Notes under the pieces: model-generated
Databases searched by the model: none
Seen by the model: the letters and a program-made list of their open reading frames with translations, nothing else
What the model was told of the DNA's origin: nothing
Made by a program: the position numbers and the translations under genes
Source: Ryuthela nishihirai
Taxonomy: Eukaryota > Arthropoda > Arachnida > Araneae > Heptathelidae
NCBI GenBank assembly: GCA_038380435.1
Contig: JAWZYU010000028.1
Span: 39,119,095 to 39,183,094, forward strand
DNA length: 64,000 nucleotides
Reading direction: 5' to 3'
Part shown: piece by piece, positions 1 to 11,700 of the stretch
Layout of the letters: each line of letters begins with the position of its first letter
Position numbering within the stretch: position 1 is the stretch's first letter

Positions 1-164
1 GTATAAGTTACCTAGTTAGATGCAATCTATGCAATTTTTTGTTCTAAATATATACAGAATTAATCATTTTCTTTTGATTCACAGCAATCATTAGATTTAT
101 TTGAAGCCACTATCTTTGCTGTTGTATTCTGCCAATACTGGGTAGAGGGGGAAAAAATTGCTTC

Positions 165-1096
165 ATGCCAAATGGAATCCGAACCCACAACTTGAATAAC
201 ATGCCTCCTGATACTTATCAAAGTTGACATGTCAGATTAACTTCAAAGTTAACATGTCAAGTGCTCTGACCACTGAGCTATTGGCACTAATCAAGATTTC
301 CCCTGTGGTTGTTGTTAAGTCTCATACCCTACTCTCTAGTAGATGTTATGACTTCAGATAAAGTCTCCAGTTACCAGAGCTATTTCAGGCTGATGCACAA
401 CACCAGAAGTGCACTAAGGAGAGCCAATTATTTTTTTTTAGCATATTTAGCATCTCTCCATGCATATAGGTATATGTTAGTAACACATAGTCATCTTCTT
501 TTGATTCATGGTGATCATTAGATTTATTTGAAGCCATTATCTTCACTGTTGTATTCTGCAAATACTGGGTATAGGGAAAAAATTATCTCATGTCAAGTGG
601 GATCCGAACACACAACCTCCTGATAACATGTCAGGTGCTCTGACCACTGAGCTCCTGCCCCTGATCAAGATTGTCAGGAGGTTATGGGTGCGGATCCCAC
701 TCGGCAAAAGACAATTTTCTCCCTATACTCAGTATTGGGAGAATACAACAGCAAAGATAGTGGCTTCAAATAAATCTAATAATCACTCTGAATCAAAAGA
801 AGATGACCACAGGTTACTAACATATAACAACATGCATGGATAGGTGTTAAAAAAAATACCAGTTGGCTCACCTTGATACACTTCTGAAATTGTGCACAAG
901 CCTGAAATAACTGTGATGAATGGAGACTTTATCTGCAATCAACATCTACTTGAGACTAGGGTACGAGACTTGACAACAACAACCACAGGGGAAATCTTTA
1001 TCAGTGGCTGGTAGCTCAGCATAAAAGCACCTGACATGTTATCAGGAGGTTGTGAGTTGAAATCACACTCGACATAAGACAATTTTCCCCCTATAC
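165..1096. repeat. SINE-3-like tRNA repeats in an inverted pair
   Basis: A tRNA-like head (A-box-like GCTCAG...GGTCAGAGC and T-arm-like GGTTGTGGGTTCGGATCCC) occurs four times. Two copies point left (around 170-290 and 585-655) and two point right (around 665-700 and 1,009-1,070). The body motif caattttccccctatac...cagtattgg...gaatacaacag...gtggcttcaaataa follows each head. The segments around 295-650 and 670-1,000 are reverse complements over several hundred bases. The 60-160 segment repeats the 490-590 segment directly. Confidence 0.75.
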
Positions 1097-1308
1097 CCAT
1101 GTCCGAGTGGTTAGCACGCTTGGCTACTTATCAAAGGGACTTGGGTTCAAGCCACAGGTTAAGGCATGAATGTTTGTGTTGTTTTTCTGCTGAGGTCCTG
1201 CCATCATCACAGACCTTCTGCAACAGTTCCTGTCACAGACCTTCTGCTGACAGCTCATGACAGACCTCTGTGGCAAGCAGCTGCTTGAGGGGGTATTTAT
1301 TTTTTTTA
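1097..1308 (+). mobile_element. SINE-2 copy nested in SINE-3
   Basis: Head GTCCGAGTGGTTAGCACGC (A box) and GGGTTCAAGCC (B box), then the family body with gctgaggtcctgcc, cagacct and gcagctgcttgaggggg, ending in a T-rich tail. The sequence before (gacaattttccccctatac) and after (cagtattggcagaatac) together make the uninterrupted SINE-3 body seen at 708-745, so this copy landed inside that element. Confidence 0.85.
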
Positions 1309-1897
1309 ATCCAGTATTGGCAGAATACAACAGTGAAGATAGTGGCTTCAAATAACTACAGATTTAATGATTTTTTTTTCTTTATTATACCTAATTGAAA
1401 TTCGAATTTTTTTTATTAAGTTCACAAATATTTATTTATATATATATTTTATAAAAGAGTATCATAATTGATCCATAAGTGGCATAATGTATCGTTAAAA
1501 ATGTCCATTTTATTGTCAGGTAAGTATTTTTAGTCGGTTTTCATTAGCAATGTACATTCCCTGTGTAACACCTTTTTCACGTTTTTTTTAAAAGTCTCTG
1601 GTGCTTTGGTAACACAATGAAAATATGAAAAGTGCCATAAGAATTTATGGGAACAACAAATGTGGCCAATATGCAACCTGCAAATGAGGTGAGGTTCTGA
1701 TCAGCATCTGACATGGTTACTTGCATGTAGGTTACTGCAGTAAAACATGTGCTTTACTGCAGGTAAACTATTTGTCATCTGGCAAGACTCTATTTTATCT
1801 TATGTCTCAAGGTAACCTACTTGAGTAGGCTATCTTACAGACCTACCTTATAGTAAGTTTTCCTAACAAAGTAAAAATGTTTTAAGTAAAATGTTAA

Positions 1898-2330
1898 CCC
1901 TTTGCACTCTAAGGTTTTTTCGCTATAGGGAAATAGCAACTCGAAGTTTTTTTGCTAAAAGTGATTAAATTTTTTACAACTAAGATAAAAAAGAAATCAT
2001 ACATAAACAACATAAAATCAAACTCATCTTCACTGCTACTAATTTCATCATTTGGCTCCATTTTTATAACCACTAAAAACAGACTAAGTTTAAAATAATA
2101 ATTTTAATTAAACACAACGCTGTACTATGAACTGCACACAGACAATAGATTTACACATCTAAAATGTAAAGAGGAAAGATATCTGTTTATAAACCAAGTG
2201 GCGACTAAGAGTCGCCTCTCAAGTGCAAAGGATCTCTGTTTATAAACCAGTTATTGTTGCCTCTCAGTCACCATTCAAGTGCTGCATCAAACCAAATGAC
2301 AACTGAGGGTCGCCTCTTGAGTACAAAGGG
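1898..2330. mobile_element. piggyBac-like MITE with TTAA target sites
   Basis: Starts CCCTTTGCACTCTAAGG and ends CTTGAGTACAAAGGG; the ends are inverted repeats (CCCTTTG[CT]ACTC). TTAA lies directly outside each end (1894-1897 and 2331-2334), the target of piggyBac transposons. Inside, a segment with tctgtttataaacca and gtcgcctctcaagtgcaaagga repeats imperfectly. No transposase frame, so it is non-autonomous. Confidence 0.82.
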
Positions 2331-2597
2331 TTAAAATGCCAGTTGTAAAATTGTTGTTACATGTAAAATGTGTAATGTCATCACTGAAGTAGTGGATTAT
2401 ATATTTACAACTAACCAAAGAATATGTGAAGACTGCTGCTTACTTTATGTCCTAGGCCACCTCTCATCCAGACTAATTATTTTAGACTTCAGCTATTGAA
2501 TACTAGAGAACAAAATCAAATTGGGTTTATTTACTCCTAAATATTATTTACAAATTTTAGAAATAATAACCACCTAAAGTATAAAGAAGTTAATTAC

Positions 2598-2715
2598 CTC
2601 ATGTACAATTCTCCTTTCAAAAGCATCTAAAGATGATGGAAATTTCATAGAATATTTGCTGCCATTTTTCACAAAATCTTCAATAATTAGTTTGAGTTTT
2701 GCCTCTACTTCTTCC
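2598..2715 (-). CDS. IGHMBP2: IGHMBP2 exon 15, start of R3H domain
   Basis: Completes codon 710 (Arg) and encodes residues 711-749: [18 protein letters not shown] then [20 protein letters not shown]. This is the first half of an R3H single-stranded nucleic-acid-binding domain; the [15 protein letters not shown] part lines up with the vertebrate FPPSLNSHDRLRVHQ. Donor gtaatt, phase 0. The exon with the R-x3-H part proper was not found in bases 1-2597, so it probably lies left of the window. Confidence 0.94.
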
Positions 2716-5700
2716 CTACAACCAATGAGACACAAAATGAATAATACTATATATAAACTTACAATACTTCATACAGTGTACTTACAAAAGCATACTTCAT
2801 GAAACTTAGAGGTATAAAAGTACAATATTTTTTTTTAAATTGTCACTCTTTCAAACAAAACCTATCTGCACAGTATTTATTCCCCCCCCCCACGGTCAGT
2901 AGGGAATACCGATGGACTTGGTAAAGGCCGCCGACCGTCGGATGGGACGTTAAGACGTGGCCCCGTGTACGGGAGAGCCATACCCTGTGCATGTTAAAGA
3001 ACATGCTGGATGGCCTTGATGGGAGGCTACCATCTGTCTCTCAACAGCTGTTCCAGTGGGTCCCCTCCCCCAACCTTCTCTGAGCCTTCAGGGTCCTTGT
3101 GACCTGGCCATTTAGCCCATGGTGTGCAAAAAAGTGCCACTCAGAGGTAAAACAACAAAACCCAACCCTGCACAGCATTTAAAGGCTCATATTTTCTTGA
3201 TACATAAGTATACATTTAAGAGGAAGCTATACCATATTTACTCAAGTCTAAGATGCACTTTTTGTTAGTTTCTTTTAAAAAAAAAACTAAAGGTTTTACT
3301 TTATTTTCCACCTATTGCAGACATTGCCCACACTAGATCACCAAGAAGTAACCATTTCTTCAACAAAGTGACATATAAGCATTCCTGCAATTTTTGTAGA
3401 TTCACCAGTGGTGATATCTATTATCAGGAATTGGGGATCCAAGCCACCACACATGATGGTAGTAATATTTGTTATGATGCCCAGCATGCTTCTAGGAGAC
3501 ATGGGTTCGAATCCCAGTCAGAATAACCAATCTTGTTCAACTAATTATTTCAAGTGCTTCTTGTCTAGAGTACGGTTCTGTGATACTTTATTATTGAAAT
3601 ATTTAAATATATTTGAAAAGTTAAGTAGCTATATAATTAAAAGTAAAGATTTAATTAAAAAAAACTTAATTTTTAAAGCAATTTCTGATATTAGAAGTGT
3701 AGTATAACAATCTACAATAGTGCATCACTTTGATTCCAGAACAAAAACTTCGTTTTAGGCAGATTTTTCAGAAGAGTTACATTTCTGTAAAGAATATTAT
3801 ATATCTAATGAAATACTAATAAAAGAAATCAATAAATAGCAAGTTAATTCTAAATGCAAAAGGCTGTAATTTAAAGCAAAGGTAAGAAGATACATGCTTT
3901 CACAGTGACTTCGAATTTTAATGAACATAATTTTTCCATTTAAGTGAGTATGATTGATAAAATAAAAGAATGTCAACAGTTCCAATAACAACTCCCACAT
4001 AAAATCTAATTTTAGAACAGCTGAATAAAGAAGAAAACAGACAGAAGAAAACATACTCAACATACTAAACAAGTGACTATAATGGTGCCTGATTCAATTA
4101 TCATAATGAGTTATGGATATTTATTTAAGCACATCATCAATGTTTTTTTCAGGTAGAATCAACAGGAAAAAAAATTATATTAAAATTTTAAATATATATT
4201 TGAAATTCTTATAAAAAATTAGAAAAAAATGCCACTTTCGGTTCAAAAAAATAAACATGATAAATAATTAATGAGAGTATAGTTTGTCACATTTTACTAC
4301 TTAGGGCCAGTCTCTTGATTATGGCAATGCATTCATACAAAAATGCTTCATAAATGTACAAAAAGTAACAAAAAATGCATCTGAACTGATTTATAGAGAC
4401 AAATATTTCAATGATACAAAGACAGACTGAAAACTAAAAAAAAACTTTCTGTAAAAAGAAATTCGCATAAAAAGAGAAGGTTAAATAATCTTTTTGACTG
4501 TTTTCAGGTGATGAAAAGGATTTGCTCCTCCACATAGAAAAATTTCCCTGTAAAAACATACATACAAATCCTCATGAGGCCATAGAAATCTTGGCAAGAC
4601 TTATACATACAACATGAATAGCATTCTGACCTACCCAGTGCAATCAAGCTCATGTATTTTTTTTAACCAACCATTACTATCTATCTCCCCAAGGAAAAAT
4701 AATATGATCTGCACTCAGAGTGAACTTATTCAATTCCATTACATATTTACCAGCAAGCATTGTGAAGCAGAGAATAAGTTTGGATACATTATGAAATTTG
4801 TTGGCACAGTTATCTTTATAAATCTTGAAGCCTAAATTGAATAAATTAACATTTCTGAGCAGAAATTTGAACAGAATAGATTTGATTTTTCATATTGAAA
4901 TATGGAAGTTAAGTTGTGAAAACAAAGGTTACACCAATTATTTTATTTGCTTAATAAAGCAAAAAATATTTTTGATACAAAAAAAATAGAAGAATTAGAA
5001 AATTTCCAATGATTATATGATGCAGTTTTTCTGAAATGCCAGCTTAATGGATACAACTTCCCATTTTAAACCCGCTAACATTAAAACTCCAAGAAAGACC
5101 ATTCAAATCATATAATACTTTAGACAAGATCAAAGCTATTTTGCTCTCAACTTGAATGGCATGATTTGGTTCATTTTCAACTTATGAAATAAAAGTTTCC
5201 TAAATACTTGCTTAGCATACTTTCTTGACCAAGTGTTATGTCTTATATTTGTCTACTAACCTTAATTTTGTACATGGAGGTTGGTGAGTTGCAACTTCAG
5301 TTGGTGTGGCTTGTGATGAACAAATGTTTTGCTTCAAGTTTTTCTCATTCTTCTTATCTTTGTCCTGTAATTTATGATTTCTTCCCTTTGGCTGATTGTT
5401 CAAGTTTTTCATTACAGATGATTTCTTTGATAGAATCTTCAGTTCAGGGCTTGAATATTTTCCAATTTCTACAGAAAGAAAAGATTTAGCTAATTATGCT
5501 TATCTAAGAATCAACAACAATCAATATTTTAAAGGTTCATTACTAGGTTATTAACCATTCAAGTGTAAAGTTTCTGAAATTCAAATCTCTCTAGTATGTT
5601 AATTTTAAAATGTTTTTGGAAAATAAAAAATAAAACAGAAAACTTAGTTCATAATTGTACTGCAACTGGAGATTTCTGGAATAGAATTGTTTAACTGATA

Positions 5701-8700
5701 CAGAAATGATCAGTAAAACTTAATGACACTCCTTCAGAGTGAAAGAAGATTGTCAAATGATACAAAGCAAGCCATTAAATGTGAGGTGGCCAGAATCTAA
5801 AATATTAAATTCAACAATATGTGAAGCTTACAGAATCAATTCCAAAGCAGTAAATCAGTACCTGATGAGAAATGCTAAGGTACCTTAGGTTTACCACACC
5901 CCAAAGAAGATCTTACCTAGACCTTTAAAAAAAAAGATTCAGGGTCTTATTTTTATTGACATTTTGAGCCATGGCAGCAGCATGAAGAATGGTACTATCA
6001 AGATCCATTGAACTTTTATTATGAACATGTGACATAGATGCAACTGAATGATACCTTACACTATTTTTGGTTAAATACAAATTTTCTATAATAGGATATA
6101 TATTCTGAAAACTGAAAACTATCCTCTAAATGATGAGCTACAACTTTAGTGTTGGTCAAAGAGGATTTTTGTTAGATGGGCCAATAGATTCCATATGTTC
6201 TCAAAAGACCCTAATGTTAGAATGGAGGGATTGATCTTGGATCCAATGCAAGGCTCTAATTTGGTACAATTTACTATGACTTCCTTCTCCTGAATGATGA
6301 AATGCTTATCCATACTAAGTGAAGTTGGTATTGGAAGAACAAAGAATCAAGTGTATGGACTGGCCAATATATTCTTTAGCCCTCAATAGAATAAAAATAT
6401 GCTTAGGATACCTCAAAAAGACATTTAAACTCCCTTCAATTACTTCCTAAATTCTTCCAAAGCTCCAGAAATATTTTTTATCAGTGAACATTATTGTCTG
6501 CTGAGATTAAAGGTATCTTCATTATAAAACTATGAAATAATGCTTGTCTTGGTGGTAAGACCACATGCAATATTGATGATCATTTTTCATTCTAGTAATA
6601 AAACAATGCTTATTTGGGAATCAATAAAAACTTTGTTTTGTTTGCCCACACCTATCTTTCTGCCATTTATATCTTGACTTTGATATAAAAAATTTTTGCA
6701 TCTACCATTGACTTATGAACTATTGGGTTTTTCAATTTGGTAACTAAATTTTCACTGTAAGTACATTGCATTCACCCAAGAAAATTATCTGGTGCTACGT
6801 TTTACATAAATTATACCTGAAAATTATGCATATTGGAGATGGATGGTCTTCATTATACATACAGCATTGAATCTGCAATGTTAGCTGCATAAACTAGACA
6901 AAGGTAATTGTAATGTACATAATTTAATACTTAAGTTTTTTATTAGCTCTTTGATAAAGCTTACACTTAAATGTGCAAAATGAAACAAAATATATCTGGA
7001 ATGACTGGATTCAGTTGAGCAAAAAACACAGAAAATTGACTTACCACTTTCATACTGATATGCAGATCTTAACTCTCCCTTTAACCCAAGATAATCAACA
7101 AAAGATTTCAAGAAAGGATGATGAGAAACAGTTTCACTGTTGCAAATAACTGTCAGCTGTCTCCTTGCACGAGTTATTGCAACATTAATTCTACGATCTT
7201 CTGCCAAAAATCCAACTTCACCTATAATTAGAAATGTTCAACATTATTTACCTACATGTTATATTGTTAAATATTCATTATAAATAATCTTAATAAGCTT
7301 GTAAAATAAAAATAAACACATTTACAATTTATTTATTCAAATATCCAGTCAATTATGTAACTAGTTTTACTCGTGAATTTAAGTACAGCATCAAAAAGAT
7401 TTATTCCAGAAACACATATATACATTATTTTTCAATGTAATCTTCTCCTCTCTCGATATATTTAGTCCAATGGCTGATAAGTTTTCTCATTCCATCAGGA
7501 AAAAAGTTTTTTGGTAAAAAGCATAGTCAATTATGTATTGCACTGTTGTGCATTATGGCATAAGCTGTTTCATGGTCAACATCCAATTAAGCAAAAAATT
7601 CTTACAAACTGATGCATCAGTTCTCCTGAACAAGTTCATTTAGCATATTGCACTGTATCAGGTGTTGCTGCTTAGATTGGTCTAACAGGTGGTTGAAAAA
7701 CCAAAAGACCCTTCAGGCAAAGATTAAAAGAACACAAAAGAGATACAAACAACTGGAAACAAAACACAGCACTGGCAAAAGCCGTCTACTGTGGTAGTGA
7801 AATACCAAAATTTAATTAAGCGAAAATTATTTGTGCTCCACCAACACAATACCAACTCAATTACGCTGAACAGTTTGCAATATATAGGAATAGAGAACAT
7901 AGCATCAACGAAGAAATTTACACCATCCCATCATCCTGGAAACTTCTTCTTGATAACCATAAGGAGAAACCCATATTACCCCATACTACAGCCATAATCA
8001 ACCAGTCTACAGACCCACATCCGAAACATCTGAGTCTGAAATACACCACTGCGCATGCACTGCCTTCAGACCGAGATCAACTTCCACGTGCCCCCGAACT
8101 GTAACCTTACACTTGAAGAAGCTCCTGCAGAAGAAGGAGCGAAACTGGTCGTGCCACCTGTACATATGACAGCCGTCAAAGGAAGAGGGGAACCAAAAGC
8201 AGACTTGACCACAACGCTAATGCATTGAAATCAACTTAGAGTAAGTGCTTCTTTCATCCCTCTGCAACACATCCTTTGGACACTAATAACACTAGTGGCT
8301 GCTGTACATACGTATTTTTGCATAGAGCAAAATAGTGAACATTTACGAACTATTGAACTGTCCCCATATTGTGCACATATGCTATAGTAAATTCCACTTG
8401 TTTTGACTCCTGCTGACAGTAAAAAAACGAATTATGCGTCGCTGTTCAACTACAGTGCAATCTGACTGCTTGGTTAAGTATTGCCAACTTAATATGAAAA
8501 CTGCAAGTAACTACAAGTTCAGACATGCAGTAATGAAGGTATTATTATAAGTAACAAAATAGCTACATGCCTGTGAAAAATAAAAATGTCTTATTTATTG
8601 ATTTACCCTTGTATAATGTTTTAAAAAAAGTATTACTTCAATATTTACAAATGCGTGATTTATGCAATAAAAATCAATGAATATTGGAAACATAAATATC

Positions 8701-11700
8701 TCTAAATGAACAAGCTTATTTCTAATACTGCTCACAAACATCATGACAATATAATTGATAATGCTGAATTCAAACACACACAAACATCATGACAAACCCT
8801 TTATTTTAGATTTCAGACACACACACACACACACAAAGAAATACAACTCAGGTTGGATGAGTACATTTTATTGCCTGTTGGTTCATTGTCGATTGTAAAT
8901 AGTGTGTGGAACCACCATAACTCCAAGGACAAGCTTTAAGATACCATAACATGCTCTGAACCAAAATACTGATGCAATCTTGAGTAAGTTATCTCACTCA
9001 TCAATTGCAACAGTAATGAGCTAGGATAAGTGCAAAGAAGAAATTGTCTTGCACAGTTTTGTGAAGCATATTCTATATATGTTCAAGATCAATAGTTTTC
9101 GATATTGCTCACCTCACAAACAAATTATATGAATATGCTTCTTTAGCCCAGAAAAGTTGACAAGTGTTCCCATGGCCCAGTACTAATAGTTTTGAACCTT
9201 GCTCCTCCTCCCAAAACATTTCCTATAAATCAATACATCATTTTTTAAGTATTAAATATTAAGTTAACATAAGTATATACTTATCCATAGATATAAAAAA
9301 ACATTTCAAGATATTAATAATATGGAAATTTTGAACACGATATACAGAAATACCTCATTTAGAGCTGCTCCATATAGAGCTGATTCATTATAACACTTCA
9401 TATCAGAAATATTTTTATAATTAAATATATGTATAAAGCCATTAAAATACTGAACACAGTTAATATATATTTTTCTCATGGCTGGTCAGCCAGTAGTAGT
9501 AGAGTGAACATTATTGTATGTTCTCAGCCAATGAGAGCTAGTGTGCTATAGTGTGCTTTCATCAGTTTGAGTGGCACTTGACAATCTGTTTGTTTACCCT
9601 GCCATGGTCTCTCTCCCATTATTTCATATTCTGGAGAACAGTTTTGACTCATAATGGTTGATGACAACCTGGTCATCTTCCCAAAAGCCTCATCATAATT
9701 TTTGGTAAAAAGCATAGTCAATTATGTTGTGAATATATGGCATAAGCTGTTTCATGGTCAACGTCCAATTAAGCAAAAATTCCTATAAACTGATGCATCA
9801 GTTTGATGGCAAAAATTGTCCCCCAACACTGCCAAGTTTGCCATGTTCAGGGTCCCATGCACTGGTGAGTACACTACAATTCACTTTAACTTACTTTATT
9901 AAAATTTTCTTCATTTATTATTACATGCAAACATTATTATACAATACAGAATGTATTGGTAATATCATGTTTACCATCCATATTATTGTTTAAGGAACCT
10001 GATAAACCCTTAATATCTTGATCATAAGTAACTATGATTTCGGGAATGCATCTCCATAGAGATTATGCCTTAGTGACTCCATATAACACTGATTTAGTTA
10101 GCACTCCCATTCCCATGCTAAACAGGGTACATCTATATTCTTGAAATTAGTTTTTCTTAGGTGAAATCATAAATTGTGTTCCATGGCCCAGCTATTGAGA
10201 AACAGTGTTCTAGGAGACTCATATTTGTATACCATCATGAGGAGCTGATGAATTATGTGGGATGCTGAAACTGTCAATGCCTATAAATAGAGCAGGTCTC
10301 TGTGCATTGGAAACCAATCATAGAAAAGTAATCATGGGTAAAGGCAGCGACATAGGTGAGTTTGACTGTGGCCAAATAGTAGATGCAAGGAAGGCCAGTT
10401 GTTCAATCACTGCAACTGCTGAACTGTTGAGATTTCCACATCATCATGTATACCAAGACTACATGAAATATGGCAAAACTTCCAACCAGTGGGAGAAATG
10501 TGGACTTGAATGTGCAATTAACTCTTGAGGTGAATGCAGACTGTCCTGCATTGTTACAAGGAATCACATTGCTACTGTGGAGCAGATAGTCAAAATTTAA
10601 TGAGCTTATGCACAAAAACTATACATTGTACCATGGGAAAAAAAGGCTTTGGCAGTCAATGTCCACAATGTGTCCCCTCGTTGGCTACAAGGCACCGAAA
10701 GATTAGGCTGCAGTTTGCAAAGACCTATCACAACTGGAGTGCTGGAAACATGTCATCTTATCTGATGAATCATGGTTTCAACTCTCATCATGCTGATGGG
10801 AGAGTGCATATGTGGCATAAACCACATGAAGTGATGGACCCAGCTTGCCACGTTGGGGTCATACAGGCAGGTGGTGTAACAATTTGGGGTGTCTCGTACT
10901 CTTCAAGACCTCCATCACCAGCACAAGGTATGTGAACATTCTTGCTGACAATCTACACCCATTCGATTCTCTTTCTGCACCATGACATCACCTTTCAACA
11001 GGACAATGCCACACTGCATACTTCCCGAGTGGCAACCAATTGGCTCCAGGAGCATTCAAGTGAGTTTACCACACTCAAATGGCTCCTCAATCACTGGACC
11101 TCAACCCCATTGAGAATTTGAGGGATGAATTGGAAAAATCTGTTCAAGACCACTAATGCCCACCAGCAACTGTGGATGCTCCACAACAGGCAATCCTATT
11201 TCATGGGCAGCAATACCACTTCCATGTTTTCAACACCTCATTGAGCCTTACCAAGATGTCTGGCTGCTGTTGTGAGGGCAAAAGGTGGAGCAATGGGTTA
11301 TTAGGTAGGTGTATATAATGATTTTTCCATTCTGCATATAGACAAGTTCCATCTGTAAACACATTGAGATTATATTCAGTGTGTGTCTATTATTGATGCT
11401 ACCATGCCTATCTCACTTATAAACCCAGTGCTGTTGAGTAGGGAACTAGAGTCACTCATTTTGCATACAGATCAGTGTCCAAATCACCAAGGGACAGGAA
11501 CTACACCTTGGAAACAGGACAAAAATACCATTTGTCCCTGGGTTGGGTTGTTTTACCTCTGAGAGGCACTTTTTTGCACACCATGGCTAAATGGCCAGGT
11601 CACATGGACCCCGAAGGCTCAGAGAAGGTTGGGGGAGGGGACCCACTGGAACAGCTGTTGGGAGACAGATGGTAGCCTCCCATCAAGGCAATCCAGCGTG

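Larger units (their letters stand above)
1..2597. other. Partial intron 15, repeat-filled
   Basis: This is the intron after the last exon seen. Bases 1-1360 hold tRNA-like repeats in inverted arrangement and a nested SINE-2; 1,898-2,330 is a piggyBac-like MITE. I searched the minus strand for the second half of R3H and saw no convincing exon. The rest, including 1,360-1,890 and 2,335-2,590, is AT-rich sequence without visible features. Confidence 0.6.

Noticed and set aside
1507..1535. Plus-strand tattgtcag|gtaagtattt resembling a strong splice donor
   Set aside because: No coding frame or exon on the plus strand leads into it; the only gene here runs the other way.
1..2597. Next IGHMBP2 exon (end of R3H, zinc finger)
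   Set aside because: I searched the minus strand for an in-phase exon with an R-x3-H-like motif and saw none; it most likely lies beyond the left edge.
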